Shown here: piece by piece, positions 45,482 to 55,707 of the stretch | Position numbering within the stretch: position 1 is the first letter of the stretch | How the letters are laid out: each line of letters starts with the position of its first letter | Source: Pedosphaera parvula Ellin514 | GTDB lineage: Bacteria; Verrucomicrobiota; Verrucomicrobiia; Limisphaerales; Pedosphaeraceae | Direction: 5' to 3' | Length of the DNA: 64,000 bases | Assembly: GCF_000172555.1 (NCBI RefSeq) | Contig: NZ_ABOX02000007.1 | Coordinates: 124,001 to 188,000 of the forward strand | The notes under the pieces: generated by a model | Databases searched by the model: none | What the model saw: only the letters and a program-made list of their open reading frames with translations | What the model was told of the DNA's origin: nothing | Position numbers and translations under genes: made by a program

Positions 45482-46609
45482 AAAATGCTGAGAGTCGCCC
45501 AGCTATTCCTCTACGAACATAGATTCGTAGATTCATTTTGATATTCTTTGAGACGGGTAAAGGCAGTTGCTGATAATGGCCTGGTGCTCATGTGAAGGCG
45601 TCTGGCGGTCTATTTCAACGTGATGGTGGTTTCCTTCCGCAACTTGGTGGCAAGGATTGATTCTGTGTTTCGGCACTCCATTTTGTACCAGCATTTGCTG
45701 TTACTTCACAGCATGAAGCCGGTTTGCAGCCATGTAAAGTGGAAATGGGGGCGGGTGGTCGTGCGTCACAAGATTTGGTGCGTTTTGCGGGAGCGAGTTC
45801 GACGGTGGATTCCGAGCCAGTATCAAAAGACAAAAGCATGATCCAACTGGTCCAGCATGACGTGCACCCAAGGCAGGTGCAGCGCGTCTGTAATATTGTT
45901 AAGAGCAGCAATAAAACGTGGGTTCAGAGTGTAAATTTTAGCCTGCCGAAGAAGCTGGCAAGTTATGATGCGGGAGCAAGAATTCGTGACGAAGGCAAAG
46001 AATTTTCTGCCTTTTTAAAAGGCTAACGCAAGTCATTGGGGCACAAGGAAACAGTAATTGATCCGTACTTCAGCGGATGGACAGCGTATGTCCAACCCCT
46101 CCTGCAAAATGAGTTCGTGAAAATGAATCCGTTTTCAATTCAAGGGAGGTCCTTTGTCAGCGGTCAGTCGTCCATAATCCGCCTTGGGAGGGGATCTGAC
46201 GGGGTGGAGATTAATGCTTTTATTGGGGTTCGGACGGTAGATGGCGGTGAAGGAAATCGTGAATGCCAAATTTCGAATGGTGAATATGGAAACCGGAAGG
46301 TATCGGAAGGTATTAGTCGGTATCGGAAGGTTAAAAAATTTATGGAGAGAAGTCACAATCCAGAATTCAGAAGCCAGAATGCGGACCGAGCTACAACGTT
46401 TCCGGGTTATCAACACTGTCAAGCTGCCAGATTTGGACGCGGTTCGGTGTCAATGGGCGATGGTTGGAACAAAGAACCAAGTGGGTATACTCTCGGAGGG
46501 CCATCGTGAGTTAACTGGAGCTACCTTGAGTTAACGGCAGTTAACGGCACATCCTTTTTATTTATGAATGCGGTTGAAAACGGGTGCCAGCGGTTTCATG
46601 CTAAAGGCG
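45482..46609. other. Gene-poor region, about 1.1 kb
   Basis: No gene is confidently supported. An open frame without start codon runs about 45661-46026 (contains KVEMGAGGRASQDLVRFAGA and SNKTWVQSVNFSLPKKLASY) and may be the tail of a lost gene. Around 46290-46330 GGTATCGGAAGGTTA-like units recur two to three times. AGTTAAC occurs three times between 46505 and 46545. The segment looks like eroded sequence between islands of genes. Confidence 0.5.
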
Positions 46610-48037
46610 ATGAACGAGTTTGATTATGATGTGATCGTGGTGGGTGGTGGCAGTGGCGGTTACGCGGCGGCACGGACGGCGGCCAATGCTGATTTGCGCA
46701 CGGCGGTGGTTGAAGGCGGGAAGGAAGTGGGCGGGCTCTGCATTCTGCGGGGTTGCATGCCGACGAAGGCGTTGCTTTATGCAGCGGAAGTGAAGCACTT
46801 GGCCGAGCACCCGGCTGCCTGGGGGATTCAAAGCGGAAAGGTTTCATTCGATTTTGCAAAGGTGATGGCGCGGAAAGATGCGTTGATCAAGGAATTCGCT
46901 GATTACAGAGCGCAACAATTAAGCGAGAATACTTTCACATTCATTCGGGCACAGGCGAGCTTCGTGGATGCACATACGATCACTCTGAGCACGGGAGAAA
47001 AACTCAGAGCGAGAAATTTCGTGATCAGCACCGGGTCGGTGGTGGCGCCATCTCCCCTGCCCTTTTTATCCAAACTGGATTACCTCACCAGCGATGAGGC
47101 ACTGATGCTTAAGAAGCTGCCCAAGAGTTTGATTATTTTGGGTGGCGGTTCGGTGGCGGTGGAGTTCGCGCAGTTTTTTGCGCGGTTCGATGTGAAGGTG
47201 ACTTTGATTCAACGGAGCCCGCATGTTCTACATGAGTTCGATACCGACACGAGCGAGGTGTTGGAGAAGGTTTTTAAGCGTGAAGGCATGACGGTTTATA
47301 CGAACACGACGTTGACCGATGCCTGGCAAACGAATGGATTGAAGGGGGTTTCGTTTTTGCATGAGGCGAAGGAGGTGCGGGTGGAAGCGGAGGAAGTGTT
47401 GTATGCGCTCGGGCGTGTGCCAAATACCAAGTCGCTGAACCTGGACAAAGCCGGGGTTGAAGTGGAGGATCGCCGGATTATCGCGAATGAGGAGATGCAG
47501 ACATCTGCAAAGCATATTTACGCCGCAGGAGATTGCACGGGGCCTTATGAGATTGTGCACATTGCTGTAATGCAGGGAGAAGCGGCGGGCCATAACATTG
47601 CCTTTCCGGACAAGCCACGCCGGATGGATTATCGATTGGTGAATTCCGTGGTGTTCACGGAACCGCAGGTCGCCATGGTTGCTTTGACAGAAAAAGAAGC
47701 GTTGCGACAAAACATTCCCTATCGTGCCGCGAGTTATCCGTTCGCAGATCACGGGAAATCAATGATCATGGAAGCGAAGGATGGTTTTGTGAAGCTGCTG
47801 GCGAATCCGGAGACGGGAGAAATCATTGGCGGCTGTTGCGTGGGGCCTGTCGGCGGGGAGTTGATCCATGAAATCATTGCGGCGATGTACAAGCGAATGA
47901 CGGTGAAGGAACTGGCCGCGATGCCGCATTATCATCCGACCCTGGCGGAGATCTGGACATATCCGGCGGAGGAATTGGCATTGGAAATTCAGCCGAGCCC
48001 CGTGGAGCTTACAGATCGCCAGAAGGCTCTTTCCTGA
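46610..48037 (+). CDS. FAD-dependent pyridine nucleotide-disulfide oxidoreductase (Lpd/MerA-like)
   Basis: 475 residues from ATG 46610 (AAAGG upstream; other ATGs at 46568 and 46598). FAD site DVIVVGGGSGGYAAARTA, redox pair GGLCILRGCMPTKAL (CxxxxC), NAD site SLIILGGGSVAVEFAQFF, second FAD site IYAAGDCTGPYEIVHIA, and the C-terminal dimer His motif MPHYHPTLAEIW. It resembles dihydrolipoamide dehydrogenase and mercuric reductase but has no N-terminal lipoyl or MerT-like domain and no pdh genes nearby. Mercury reductase is unlikely because the C-terminal Cys pair is absent. Substrate unknown. Confidence 0.88.
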   Translation: MNEFDYDVIVVGGGSGGYAAARTAANADLRTAVVEGGKEVGGLCILRGCMPTKALLYAAEVKHLAEHPAAWGIQSGKVSFDFAKVMARKDALIKEFADYRAQQLSENTFTFIRAQASFVDAHTITLSTGEKLRARNFVISTGSVVAPSPLPFLSKLDYLTSDEALMLKKLPKSLIILGGGSVAVEFAQFFARFDVKVTLIQRSPHVLHEFDTDTSEVLEKVFKREGMTVYTNTTLTDAWQTNGLKGVSFLHEAKEVRVEAEEVLYALGRVPNTKSLNLDKAGVEVEDRRIIANEEMQTSAKHIYAAGDCTGPYEIVHIAVMQGEAAGHNIAFPDKPRRMDYRLVNSVVFTEPQVAMVALTEKEALRQNIPYRAASYPFADHGKSMIMEAKDGFVKLLANPETGEIIGGCCVGPVGGELIHEIIAAMYKRMTVKELAAMPHYHPTLAEIWTYPAEELALEIQPSPVELTDRQKALS

Positions 48038-48056
48038 GATGAAGTAGGTTACCGCC

Positions 48057-49373
48057 ATGACCGCTTTGACTTCAGCGAATCTGGGGCTGCGAAGAGCGCT
48101 GGTGACCAGGCAAGTTTATGTAGTTGCAATGTTGGTGTTGCTGGCGTTTGGGGCCATGGCTCGAGGCACAATGGAAAGCTCCAAGCCATTGTCACAAGAG
48201 GTATATGTTTGGCAACGCGCATGGAATGACCCCGTGCAGAAAGCCATTCAGCAACATTCCCAGGAGTTTACCGGGATGGTGGTGCTGAATGCAGAGGTAA
48301 CCTGGAGGAAGGGAAATCCGCAGTTGACGCGGGTGCCGCTGGATTATGCGGTATTGCGGGAAGCCAAATGCAAAGTTGGACTGGCATTAAGGATTGGGGC
48401 GTTTTCCGGCCCATTCACCGCGGATGCACCAACAACAAAATACCTGGAGGAAGTTGCGTATTCGATTATTGCCGAAGCGCAGGCGAATAAGGTTTCGGTG
48501 CAGGAACTGCAGATTGATTTTGATTGTGCCGAATCGAAGCTGCAAGGCTACCGAACCTGGGTGGAGGTAATTCGGAAGAAGGTGACACCCGTTCCCGTAA
48601 TTATTACGGCTTTGCCAAGCTGGTTAAGCCAGAGCTCCTTTTCGTCGCTTGCCAAAGCCGCCGATGGATACATCCTGCAGGTGCATTCGTTTGAGCGTCC
48701 AAAAACCTTTAACTCGCCTTTTCAGTTGTGCGATCCAGTGCTGGCCAGGAAATCGGTTATGAAAGCGGGAGAGATCGGCGTTCCCTTCAGGGTGGCGTTG
48801 CCTACTTATGGCTATGTGGTGGCGTTCAATACTGAGGGCAAATTCCTGGGGTTATCCGCCGAGGGACCGGCGAAGAATTGGCCGGCTGAAGCCCGGGTCA
48901 AAGAAATTTGGTCCGACCCGAGGGCGTTGGCAAAACTGGTTGAAGAATTGGGAAAGAGCCACCCTGATGCGCTGAAAGGAATTTTTTGGTATCGCATGCC
49001 GATTTCGCTGGATGTTCTCAATTGGTCGTGGCCTACTTTGAAAGCAGTCATGGCCGGTCGTCAACCGCGTGAAAGTTCACGGGTGGAAGCGAAGCGGCCA
49101 GAGCCCGGGTTGGTGGAAATCAGCCTGGTTAACGATGGCGAGGTCGACCTTTCCTCACGGCCTGTCATTGAAATTCGCTGGCATCATGCGCGCCTTGTGG
49201 CGTGCGATGGCCTGCGTGATTTTGAAGCAATAGAACTTAATTCCAATGCCATGCAATTTCGTGCGCGCTCAACCGCCGTTGCCGGACATCTTGTTCCGGG
49301 TGGGCGCTGGTCGATTGGATGGTTGCGATTGAGCGACAATGAGGAGGTGCAAGTTGAAGCCAGGAAACCTTAG
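48057..49373 (+). CDS. DUF3142 family secreted protein
   Basis: 438 residues with an N-terminal signal or anchor (about 15-36). DUF3142 features: EVYVWQRAWNDPVQKAI, LQIDFDCAESKLQGYRTW and ADGYILQVHSFERPKTF, which look like a TIM-barrel glycosidase-like fold with the DFD motif. The C-terminal 90 residues form a beta domain (GLVEISLVNDGEVDLSSRPV). Enzymatic activity is not known. The next gene starts inside its 3' end, so the two form an operon. Confidence 0.8.
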   Translation: MTALTSANLGLRRALVTRQVYVVAMLVLLAFGAMARGTMESSKPLSQEVYVWQRAWNDPVQKAIQQHSQEFTGMVVLNAEVTWRKGNPQLTRVPLDYAVLREAKCKVGLALRIGAFSGPFTADAPTTKYLEEVAYSIIAEAQANKVSVQELQIDFDCAESKLQGYRTWVEVIRKKVTPVPVIITALPSWLSQSSFSSLAKAADGYILQVHSFERPKTFNSPFQLCDPVLARKSVMKAGEIGVPFRVALPTYGYVVAFNTEGKFLGLSAEGPAKNWPAEARVKEIWSDPRALAKLVEELGKSHPDALKGIFWYRMPISLDVLNWSWPTLKAVMAGRQPRESSRVEAKRPEPGLVEISLVNDGEVDLSSRPVIEIRWHHARLVACDGLRDFEAIELNSNAMQFRARSTAVAGHLVPGGRWSIGWLRLSDNEEVQVEARKP

Positions 49374-51640
49374 GAAAGCAATCTTTTGTGCACTGATCTG
49401 GTTTGGAGCAGACATGGTGTTGGCGTGCGGTCCCTCCTTTCCAAACACGCTCCTTGACAAGGGAGATAAAGCCGTGCTGTCGGCGCCCGTGGCGAACTTT
49501 ACGCGTGAATTGGGAGCGGATGAAATTGCCCGCGCCGGCGTTTGTGGCGAACCCGGCAACGAACAGCTACATGCAGCAAACGCTGGAAACGGATTTGATG
49601 GATTTGCAGGCGGCATTGAGGAAGGAAAAAGTTCCTGCCAAACAAAGAGAAAGCATACTGGAAGAATATCGCGATGAACGGGAGAAAATTCAGCAGTACA
49701 CAGAGAGTCTCGAGAAGTGGCAGGACCCACCATGGACTCTGGGAGGAGATGAAAAACCCAAGGAACCGAAGCCAGAGTTGGGGGAAATAAAAGTCCCCGG
49801 CGGGCTGCCGGGAGAGTTTGCAGATTATTTTCGTGGGAGCATTGCGTTTCACGGTGGAAGGACAAATGAAGCCAGATTGATTTGGGAGAAGTTGTTGGAA
49901 CGTCCAAAAGAGGAGCGTCAGTTCAGGTCCACCTGGACGGCTTATATGCTGGGAAGGGTGGCCGGAACGGAGGAAGACCAGCTCAAGTATTACAAACAGG
50001 TGCGCGAACTGGTCAAAGCGGGATTGAGGGATAGTCTTGGACTAGCCACCGCGAGCCTCGGATGGGAGGCACAGGTCAACCTGCATCAAAAGAATTTCGA
50101 ACGGGCGCTGCAACTTTACCTGGAACAATATGCTGGCGGGGATTCGACGGCGGTGTTGTCGCTTCGGTTTGCCGCCATGGAATCATTAAGTGGAGATCCG
50201 GCCACATTGGAAGCTCTCGCGAAAAATCCCCGAACGCGCAAGGTCATTACCGCTTTTCTCATATCGCAAGCAAAACCGCCACGTTTCGAGAATGCAGTCC
50301 CCGCTGTGAATGCCTGGCTGGCTGCAGTGGAAGCCGCCGGGATGCGTGATGTGGAAGCAGCGGAGCAACTGGCTTTGGCTGCGTATCAAAACGGCGAAAT
50401 GGAGCTGGCCCAACACTGGATTGATCGGTCACGCAACAGCACCACGGCGCAATGGCTTCAGGCCAAATTACTCCTTCGAGCGGGAAAAATTCAAAAAGCT
50501 GCTGCCGTTCTTTCGCTGGTAGCCCAAAGACTTCCTGTTGAACAACCTGGTACGAACGAAGCTCCTCAGGGCACGTTTCCAAATAGTCTTTACATGAATA
50601 ATCCAGGAAACTGGCCTGAGGAACGAACCGCTCCGAGCCAGGTGCTCGCCGAGTTGGGAGTGTTGCATCTGGCCAGGCGCGAGTATTTGGAGTCATTGGA
50701 TGCACTCCTCCGTTCCGGTTATTGGGAAGATGCCGCATACGTGGCAGAACGGGTGCTCAGCGTGGATGAGTTAAAAGGTTATGTGGATAGCCACTGGCCA
50801 TTGGAAGAGCAGGAGGAGCAGAAAACAGTTGATGGCAAAAAGGAAGCCGAAGAAACAATGCCATGGTACGAGGAGATAACCCCGCAGGTTCAGTCTGAAC
50901 GAATTCGTTATTTATTGGCCAGGCGATTGACGCGGCTCAGCCGGGGTGCCGAGGCGCGGGCGTATTTTCCGAAGAAGATCGAGACTTCCTACGAGCAATT
51001 GATGACGCATCTGACATCAGGATACAACGAGAGCCTGCCGCCGGATCAGCGCGGGAGAGAATTGTTCGAGGCAGCAAAAATCCTGCGGCACCAGGGGATG
51101 GAGTTGATCGGGACTGAGCTGGCCCCAGACTGGCACGTCGACAATGGCCGCAACGAAAGGGGTGTTGACGATGAAACGCGTCGCACCAACGAATTGGCAA
51201 AGGTTTTAGTTCCAAGCAAGGATGAACTTAACCGCTACCAACGGCATAAGACCGACCCGGATGTTCGCTTTCACTATCGTTACCAAGCTGCTTTTATTGC
51301 CTGGGATGGCGCCAAATTGATGCCGAATAATTCAGACGAGACTGCAAAAATGCTCTGGTCCGCCGGAGTCTGGCTGAAAGATCGAGATCCGAAAACCGCC
51401 GATATTTTTTACAAAGCGTTGGTGAAACGGTGCCGGAAAACCGCCTTGGGAGAAGAGGCGGATCGCACGCGATGGTTTCCGGAATTGGATGAGGCTGGAA
51501 ATATTATTCCCGGAAAAGATCGGAGGTCGAAGCGCGTTGAAGAACCAATGCCGTCCGATAATGAAGCACCGAACGGCATCACGCCTGCCTTGCCGCCCCC
51601 TGAAGAAATACTTACTCCGTCTCCAGAGGCTACGAACTGA
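49354..51640 (+). pseudogene. Large secreted protein of unknown function, single-base frameshift near the start
   Basis: A TTG start at 49354 with AGGAGG 6 bases upstream begins a signal peptide (KAIFCALIWFGADMVLACGP) and continues to ANFTREL. The rest of the protein lies in another frame from PAPAFVANPATNSYMQQTLE to the stop at 51640. Removing one G from the run 49512-49514 (TTGGGAGCGG) joins them into about 760 residues (ANFTREL-ERMKLPAPAFVANP). The mature protein is largely helical with TPR-like repeats (HQKNFERALQLYLEQYAGGD, ALLRSGYWEDAAYVAERVLS) and a C-terminal Pro/Glu-rich tail. No function is recognised. It partners the DUF3142 gene. Confidence 0.78.
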
Positions 51641-51644
51641 ACTG

Positions 51645-52400
51645 CTATTTTGTCGGAGAGTAATCTGTCGGGATCATGTAGACGGATTTCACTCCGTCTT
51701 TGACGGTGAGAGGCCCGTTTACTTCCGAGGCTGTTTTAGCTTTGATCCAATCGGGATCGGCACGGAAACCTTTCCATGATTCCAAGGCTGCTTCCTTGTC
51801 CTTATGAGCCAAAATATATGTGAGTGTCTCCCCTGCTCCGTCCTTCTTTTCTGTGGGAGTCCAGTAGCCGAAGTTGGCCATGCCCTGCTTTGAAAAAAGC
51901 GAAGTCGTGTGATTGCGGAAGCGAGCATTGAGGTCGTCGAGTTTTCCCGGGGAAGCATGATAGGTGCGCAGTTCGAACAAACGAGGTTCCTTTGATTGCG
52001 AAGGCTTCACGAGGGGAGAGTAATCGGTAGGAGAGAGAAAGACGGACTCCACCTTTTGCACCAGCTTGCCATTGGCTTCCGAGGCTTTGGCAACCGATTG
52101 CCATTCGGGATCGGCTCCAAATTCCTTCCACGCCTTTTCACGCGCTTCACGGCTTGGATAGGCCAGAACGTAGATAAGTAGATTGTTCGTATTCTCCACC
52201 GGGGTCCAATATCCAATGTTTGCCATTCCGTGCTTCTCGAAAATCTTCATTGTATGATTTCGGAACCGGGCGTTCAAATCATCCAGCTTGCCGGGCGCTG
52301 CATGATACGTCCGCATTTCGAAACAACGGGTGTCCGCATCGGCTGCGGAGACAATGGAAACCAAAAGGAGAGTGGAAAGCAAAGAGATGAATAGTTTCAT
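51645..52400 (-). CDS. Secreted protein with two NIPSNAP domains
   Basis: 251 residues. Signal peptide (about 1-20, SIVSAADAD). Two NIPSNAP repeats: [20 protein letters not shown] (about 26-45) and [20 protein letters not shown] (about 141-160), each followed by a FRNHT...GMAN-GYWTP segment and a closing SPTDYSP or IPTDYSP. The repeats are so alike that they come from a recent internal duplication. NIPSNAP domains are dimeric ferredoxin-like folds; the function in bacteria is unknown. Converges with the 51640 stop (4-base gap). Confidence 0.92.
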   Translation of the reverse strand: MKLFISLLSTLLLVSIVSAADADTRCFEMRTYHAAPGKLDDLNARFRNHTMKIFEKHGMANIGYWTPVENTNNLLIYVLAYPSREAREKAWKEFGADPEWQSVAKASEANGKLVQKVESVFLSPTDYSPLVKPSQSKEPRLFELRTYHASPGKLDDLNARFRNHTTSLFSKQGMANFGYWTPTEKKDGAGETLTYILAHKDKEAALESWKGFRADPDWIKAKTASEVNGPLTVKDGVKSVYMIPTDYSPTK

Positions 52401-52501
52401 AAGAATTCTCTGAATGGGACAATGCTAAGGCGAGGCTGCCACTGTCAAACAAAAAGGTTGTTTAAATTGCCAAAGCCCCGCCTTCCTCAAGGCCGGTTAA
52501 A

Positions 52502-55249
52502 TCAAGCATCGAGGCAACTGCGGATGAGTTCGGTGAGTTGGGGGGCCGGGAAAGGTTTGGATAAAAATGGAACTCCGCGTAGTTCAGGGTCATTGGCCGC
52601 AATGTCCGAACTGTAGCCGCTGGTATAGATTACCTTTAACTTTGGCTCACGAGCCCGGAGTTGTTTGGCGAGATCGCGACCGGTCATGCCATCGGGCATC
52701 ACCATATCTGTAAGCAGCAAATCAATCTTTCCGCCCTGATCGTCCCAGACTTTTAGCGCCTCCCGCCCGCTCCCAGCCTCCAGCACTTGATACGAATTGG
52801 TCTGCAGCACATCTTTTACCCATTCGCGAAGGACTGGCTCATCCTCAACCAACAAGATGGTTTCATTCTGCCCCTGCGCAGCTTGAGCTTTTGGCGCCCG
52901 AAGAGCTTTGCGGACCGGCTGATGAACAGAAATTGAAGCCGGGAAGAAAATAGTGAATGTCGTTCCAGTACCCACCTGGCTCTTTACCTCAACCCACCCA
53001 GCATGCTGTTTTACAATTCCATATACCGTAGCCAAACCCAGGCCCGTTCCCCGCCCCACCTCCTTGGTTGAGAAGAATGGTTCAAATATTCGATTCATGG
53101 TTTCCGGGTCCATTCCACAGCCGGTATCCTCCGTGGTAAGACAAACAGCCATTCCAACCCGCGCATCCGGATGCTTGTGGAGATGGGCTTCCCCCACTTC
53201 CAGGAAGGAAGTGGTGATCAGCAATCTGCCGCCCTTGGGCATGGCGTCGCGGGAATTAACAGCCAGATTCATCACCACTTGCTCAATCATGCCGGGATCT
53301 GCCTCAATAGGAGGAAGGTTCAGGGCGTACTGATTCTCGACTGCAATGTCCTCCCCCAGCAACCGGGTGAGCATGTTTGAGAGGTTCTGAAGCAAGGCAT
53401 TCAAATCCAGAGTTTCCGTTTGCATTGCCTGTCGGCGACTAAACATCAACAATTGCCTCGTCAATGTCGATGCACGACGCGCGGAATCAGAAATCTGATT
53501 TAACGGGCCGGTCAATGCCGCATCCCCGTCACAACGTGCAAGCAGATTATCTGAATAGCCCTGGATCACCGTTAAGATGTTATTGAAATCGTGAGCGACG
53601 CCAGCCGCCAGTTGCCCGACAGACTCAAGCTTTTGTGCATGTCGAAATTGGGCTTCCAGATGCAAAACATCGGTAATGTCCGCTCCATAGCAATGAACCA
53701 CCTGGCTCGCAACTATCGGAAAGAAAGACCATGAAATAGTTCTTCCTGAAATCGTGACGTCTTCACGCAACCGGTTTTGGTTCGATACCAGGCATTGCCT
53801 GGATACATCCGACGCTGAAGGTGGCAAAATAGCCATGGGATGGGCAAACCCGACGGACTTCGCCAACGCCAGGGCCGCATCATTGAAGTAGGTGAGCAAG
53901 CCTTCCGCATCGAATTCCAGCACTGGATTCGGATTAACCTTTGGAAATGCGGCGAGCTTTTGAATTTGCGTTTCCGCCTGTTTACGTTCAGTGATGTCGG
54001 TGAAACCTCCAGAACTTCCCAAAATGCTGCCATCCGCATTCAAGGTAAGCTGTGCATAAATGTCGACCCACCGTGTCTTGCCATCCTTGGTAAGAATTCG
54101 TGTTTCATGGCGCGTGAAGTCGAGTTTTCGCTCAATCAGTTGAAGGAAGATGAAACTGTTGCGCTGACGATCATCGTGATGGAGATATTCCAGAAACAAG
54201 CTGCCAAGCGTATCCTTGACTTCGAACCCGGTAATATCAGTCCACGCCGGGTTGAGCGAGGTCCAATGACCAAACTCATCCAACTGGAACACCACTTCCT
54301 TGATGTTCTCGACCGCTGCCCGATACTTGGACTCACTTGCGTCAAGGGCCTCTTCGGAACGTTTTAGATCGATGCAAAGAGATATGCCATTTGCGATGGA
54401 GCCAAGTTGCTGGATCACTGACGGCGGAAGTGCCGCGACCGAGAAAATGGAAATCAGACCAATTCGCCGGTTCTCCAACAACAACGGATAACCAGCATAG
54501 GCGGCAATTTTCTCTGCCTGCACACAATCCTGACATGGAACCCTGGAATCACCCAGTGCTCTTTGTACCAGGATGGGTTTTCCATTCCCGAGTAGTTGCT
54601 GATCACCACTTATTCCGGGCAGCAGGTTTTCCCGGGTGCCAATTTCATTGATAGCCCCGGCACTGGCCATCAGTTGGAGGGTCTCGCCATCGGCTTCCAG
54701 GGTCCAGATGCGTGCGAGATGAACATTCAAGTAGCGCGCCATTGCCGCGGCACAGCGGTAAAGTATGGTGCCGAGAGACTCGCGTTGTGTAAGTGCCAAC
54801 CCGACATCCGCACCCAGGGCAGCGATGCTGGCCTGTTCGAAATCGGCTTTCGCCGCAGCTCGACTCCTCTCTATTGCGTAGCGCACAGACCGGCCCAACG
54901 AATCAGGCTGGAGACTGGCTTTCACGAGATAATCGGCGGCTCCAGCCCTCATCGCTTCGAGATCGATTTGATGCTCGCCAAGTCCGGTCAACATGATGAT
55001 GGGAGCATGGCAGCCTTTTTCGAGCGCCTCCTTAAGCAATTCAATGCCGTTCTTCGCTCCCAAACGGTAATCAACCAGGCAAATATCATGCTGATTGCAA
55101 ATCATTGCCTGCAGGCCCAATTCGTAGGATTTGAACCATTCCAATCGATAGGAATTTCCATGAATTTCGGAAAAAAATCCCCTGGTAATAATATAATCGT
55201 CCTCGTCATCTTCCACCACGAGCACCCTGATCACCTCAGCTTCAGTCAT
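52502..55249 (-). CDS. Hybrid sensor histidine kinase: REC-GAF-PAS-PAS-HisKA-HATPase-REC
   Basis: 915 residues from ATG 55249. Receiver 1 (about 10-125, VEDDEDD, Asp in CLVDYRLG); GAF (about 145-300); PAS (about 308-430, FGHWTSLNPAWTDITGF); a second PAS-like region (about 440-540); HisKA with the phospho-His in VAHDFNNILTVIQGY; HATPase with EQVVMNLAVNSRDAM, EDTGCGMDPETM and GTGLGLATVYGIV; receiver 2 (about 800-915, Asp in LLLTDMVMPD). There is no membrane segment, so it is cytoplasmic. A receiver at both ends allows input from another kinase and phosphorelay. It follows the regulator gene with a 5-base gap. Confidence 0.95.
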   Translation of the reverse strand: MTEAEVIRVLVVEDDEDDYIITRGFFSEIHGNSYRLEWFKSYELGLQAMICNQHDICLVDYRLGAKNGIELLKEALEKGCHAPIIMLTGLGEHQIDLEAMRAGAADYLVKASLQPDSLGRSVRYAIERSRAAAKADFEQASIAALGADVGLALTQRESLGTILYRCAAAMARYLNVHLARIWTLEADGETLQLMASAGAINEIGTRENLLPGISGDQQLLGNGKPILVQRALGDSRVPCQDCVQAEKIAAYAGYPLLLENRRIGLISIFSVAALPPSVIQQLGSIANGISLCIDLKRSEEALDASESKYRAAVENIKEVVFQLDEFGHWTSLNPAWTDITGFEVKDTLGSLFLEYLHHDDRQRNSFIFLQLIERKLDFTRHETRILTKDGKTRWVDIYAQLTLNADGSILGSSGGFTDITERKQAETQIQKLAAFPKVNPNPVLEFDAEGLLTYFNDAALALAKSVGFAHPMAILPPSASDVSRQCLVSNQNRLREDVTISGRTISWSFFPIVASQVVHCYGADITDVLHLEAQFRHAQKLESVGQLAAGVAHDFNNILTVIQGYSDNLLARCDGDAALTGPLNQISDSARRASTLTRQLLMFSRRQAMQTETLDLNALLQNLSNMLTRLLGEDIAVENQYALNLPPIEADPGMIEQVVMNLAVNSRDAMPKGGRLLITTSFLEVGEAHLHKHPDARVGMAVCLTTEDTGCGMDPETMNRIFEPFFSTKEVGRGTGLGLATVYGIVKQHAGWVEVKSQVGTGTTFTIFFPASISVHQPVRKALRAPKAQAAQGQNETILLVEDEPVLREWVKDVLQTNSYQVLEAGSGREALKVWDDQGGKIDLLLTDMVMPDGMTGRDLAKQLRAREPKLKVIYTSGYSSDIAANDPELRGVPFLSKPFPAPQLTELIRSCLDA

Positions 55250-55254
55250 TAATT

Positions 55255-55707
55255 TCATTTGTTTATCGGCAGGATAACGGCATCAAACCAATAAGCTTTA
55301 ATGGCTTTCATCACGTTCACAAGCGCATCGAATGCCACCGGTTTGGTAATGAAAGAATTGGCTCCAAGCTGATAGGCAAGGCTTATATCGGTATCCGCGC
55401 GGGAGGTGGTGAAAATGACCACCGGAATCTTTTTGAGTTCGGCATCCAATTTGATTTCCTTCAGCGCCTCGCGTCCGTCCTTCCGGGGCATGTTCAAATC
55501 GATAATAACCAGATCCGGGCGGGCAGCTGCCGCAGGGTCGATATATTTCCCTCGGCGTTTAAGATAGTCCATTAATTCCGCGCCGTCCTCAACGAAGCGT
55601 ACGTCAACGCCAAGACCGCATTCCGTGGCCGCATCTTTGGCCAGAAGTCGATCATCAGAATCGTCTTCCGCCATTAATATTAAAGGCAGTTTGCCTTGCA
55701 CACTCAC
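55255..55707 (-). CDS. Single-domain response regulator (Rcp1 type)
   Basis: 150 residues, receiver only. AEDDSDDRLLAKDA, phospho-acceptor in LVIIDLNMPRKDGREAL (about 70), Thr in VIFTTSRA and Lys in FITKPVAFD. The spacing (KRRGKYIDPAAAARPD) is Rcp1-like, as in partners of phytochrome-type kinases. Overlaps the upstream kinase by 4 bases, so kinase and regulator are a pair; the hybrid kinase downstream may receive or return the phosphate. Confidence 0.94.
   Translation of the reverse strand: MSVQGKLPLILMAEDDSDDRLLAKDAATECGLGVDVRFVEDGAELMDYLKRRGKYIDPAAAARPDLVIIDLNMPRKDGREALKEIKLDAELKKIPVVIFTTSRADTDISLAYQLGANSFITKPVAFDALVNVMKAIKAYWFDAVILPINK

Noticed and set aside
46610-48037. Mercuric reductase
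   Set aside because: The C-terminal Cys pair and other mer genes are absent, so only the general flavin disulfide reductase family is claimed.
52953-55252. Several long plus-strand frames under the hybrid kinase
   Set aside because: They are antisense shadows of a gene with clear kinase and receiver motifs.
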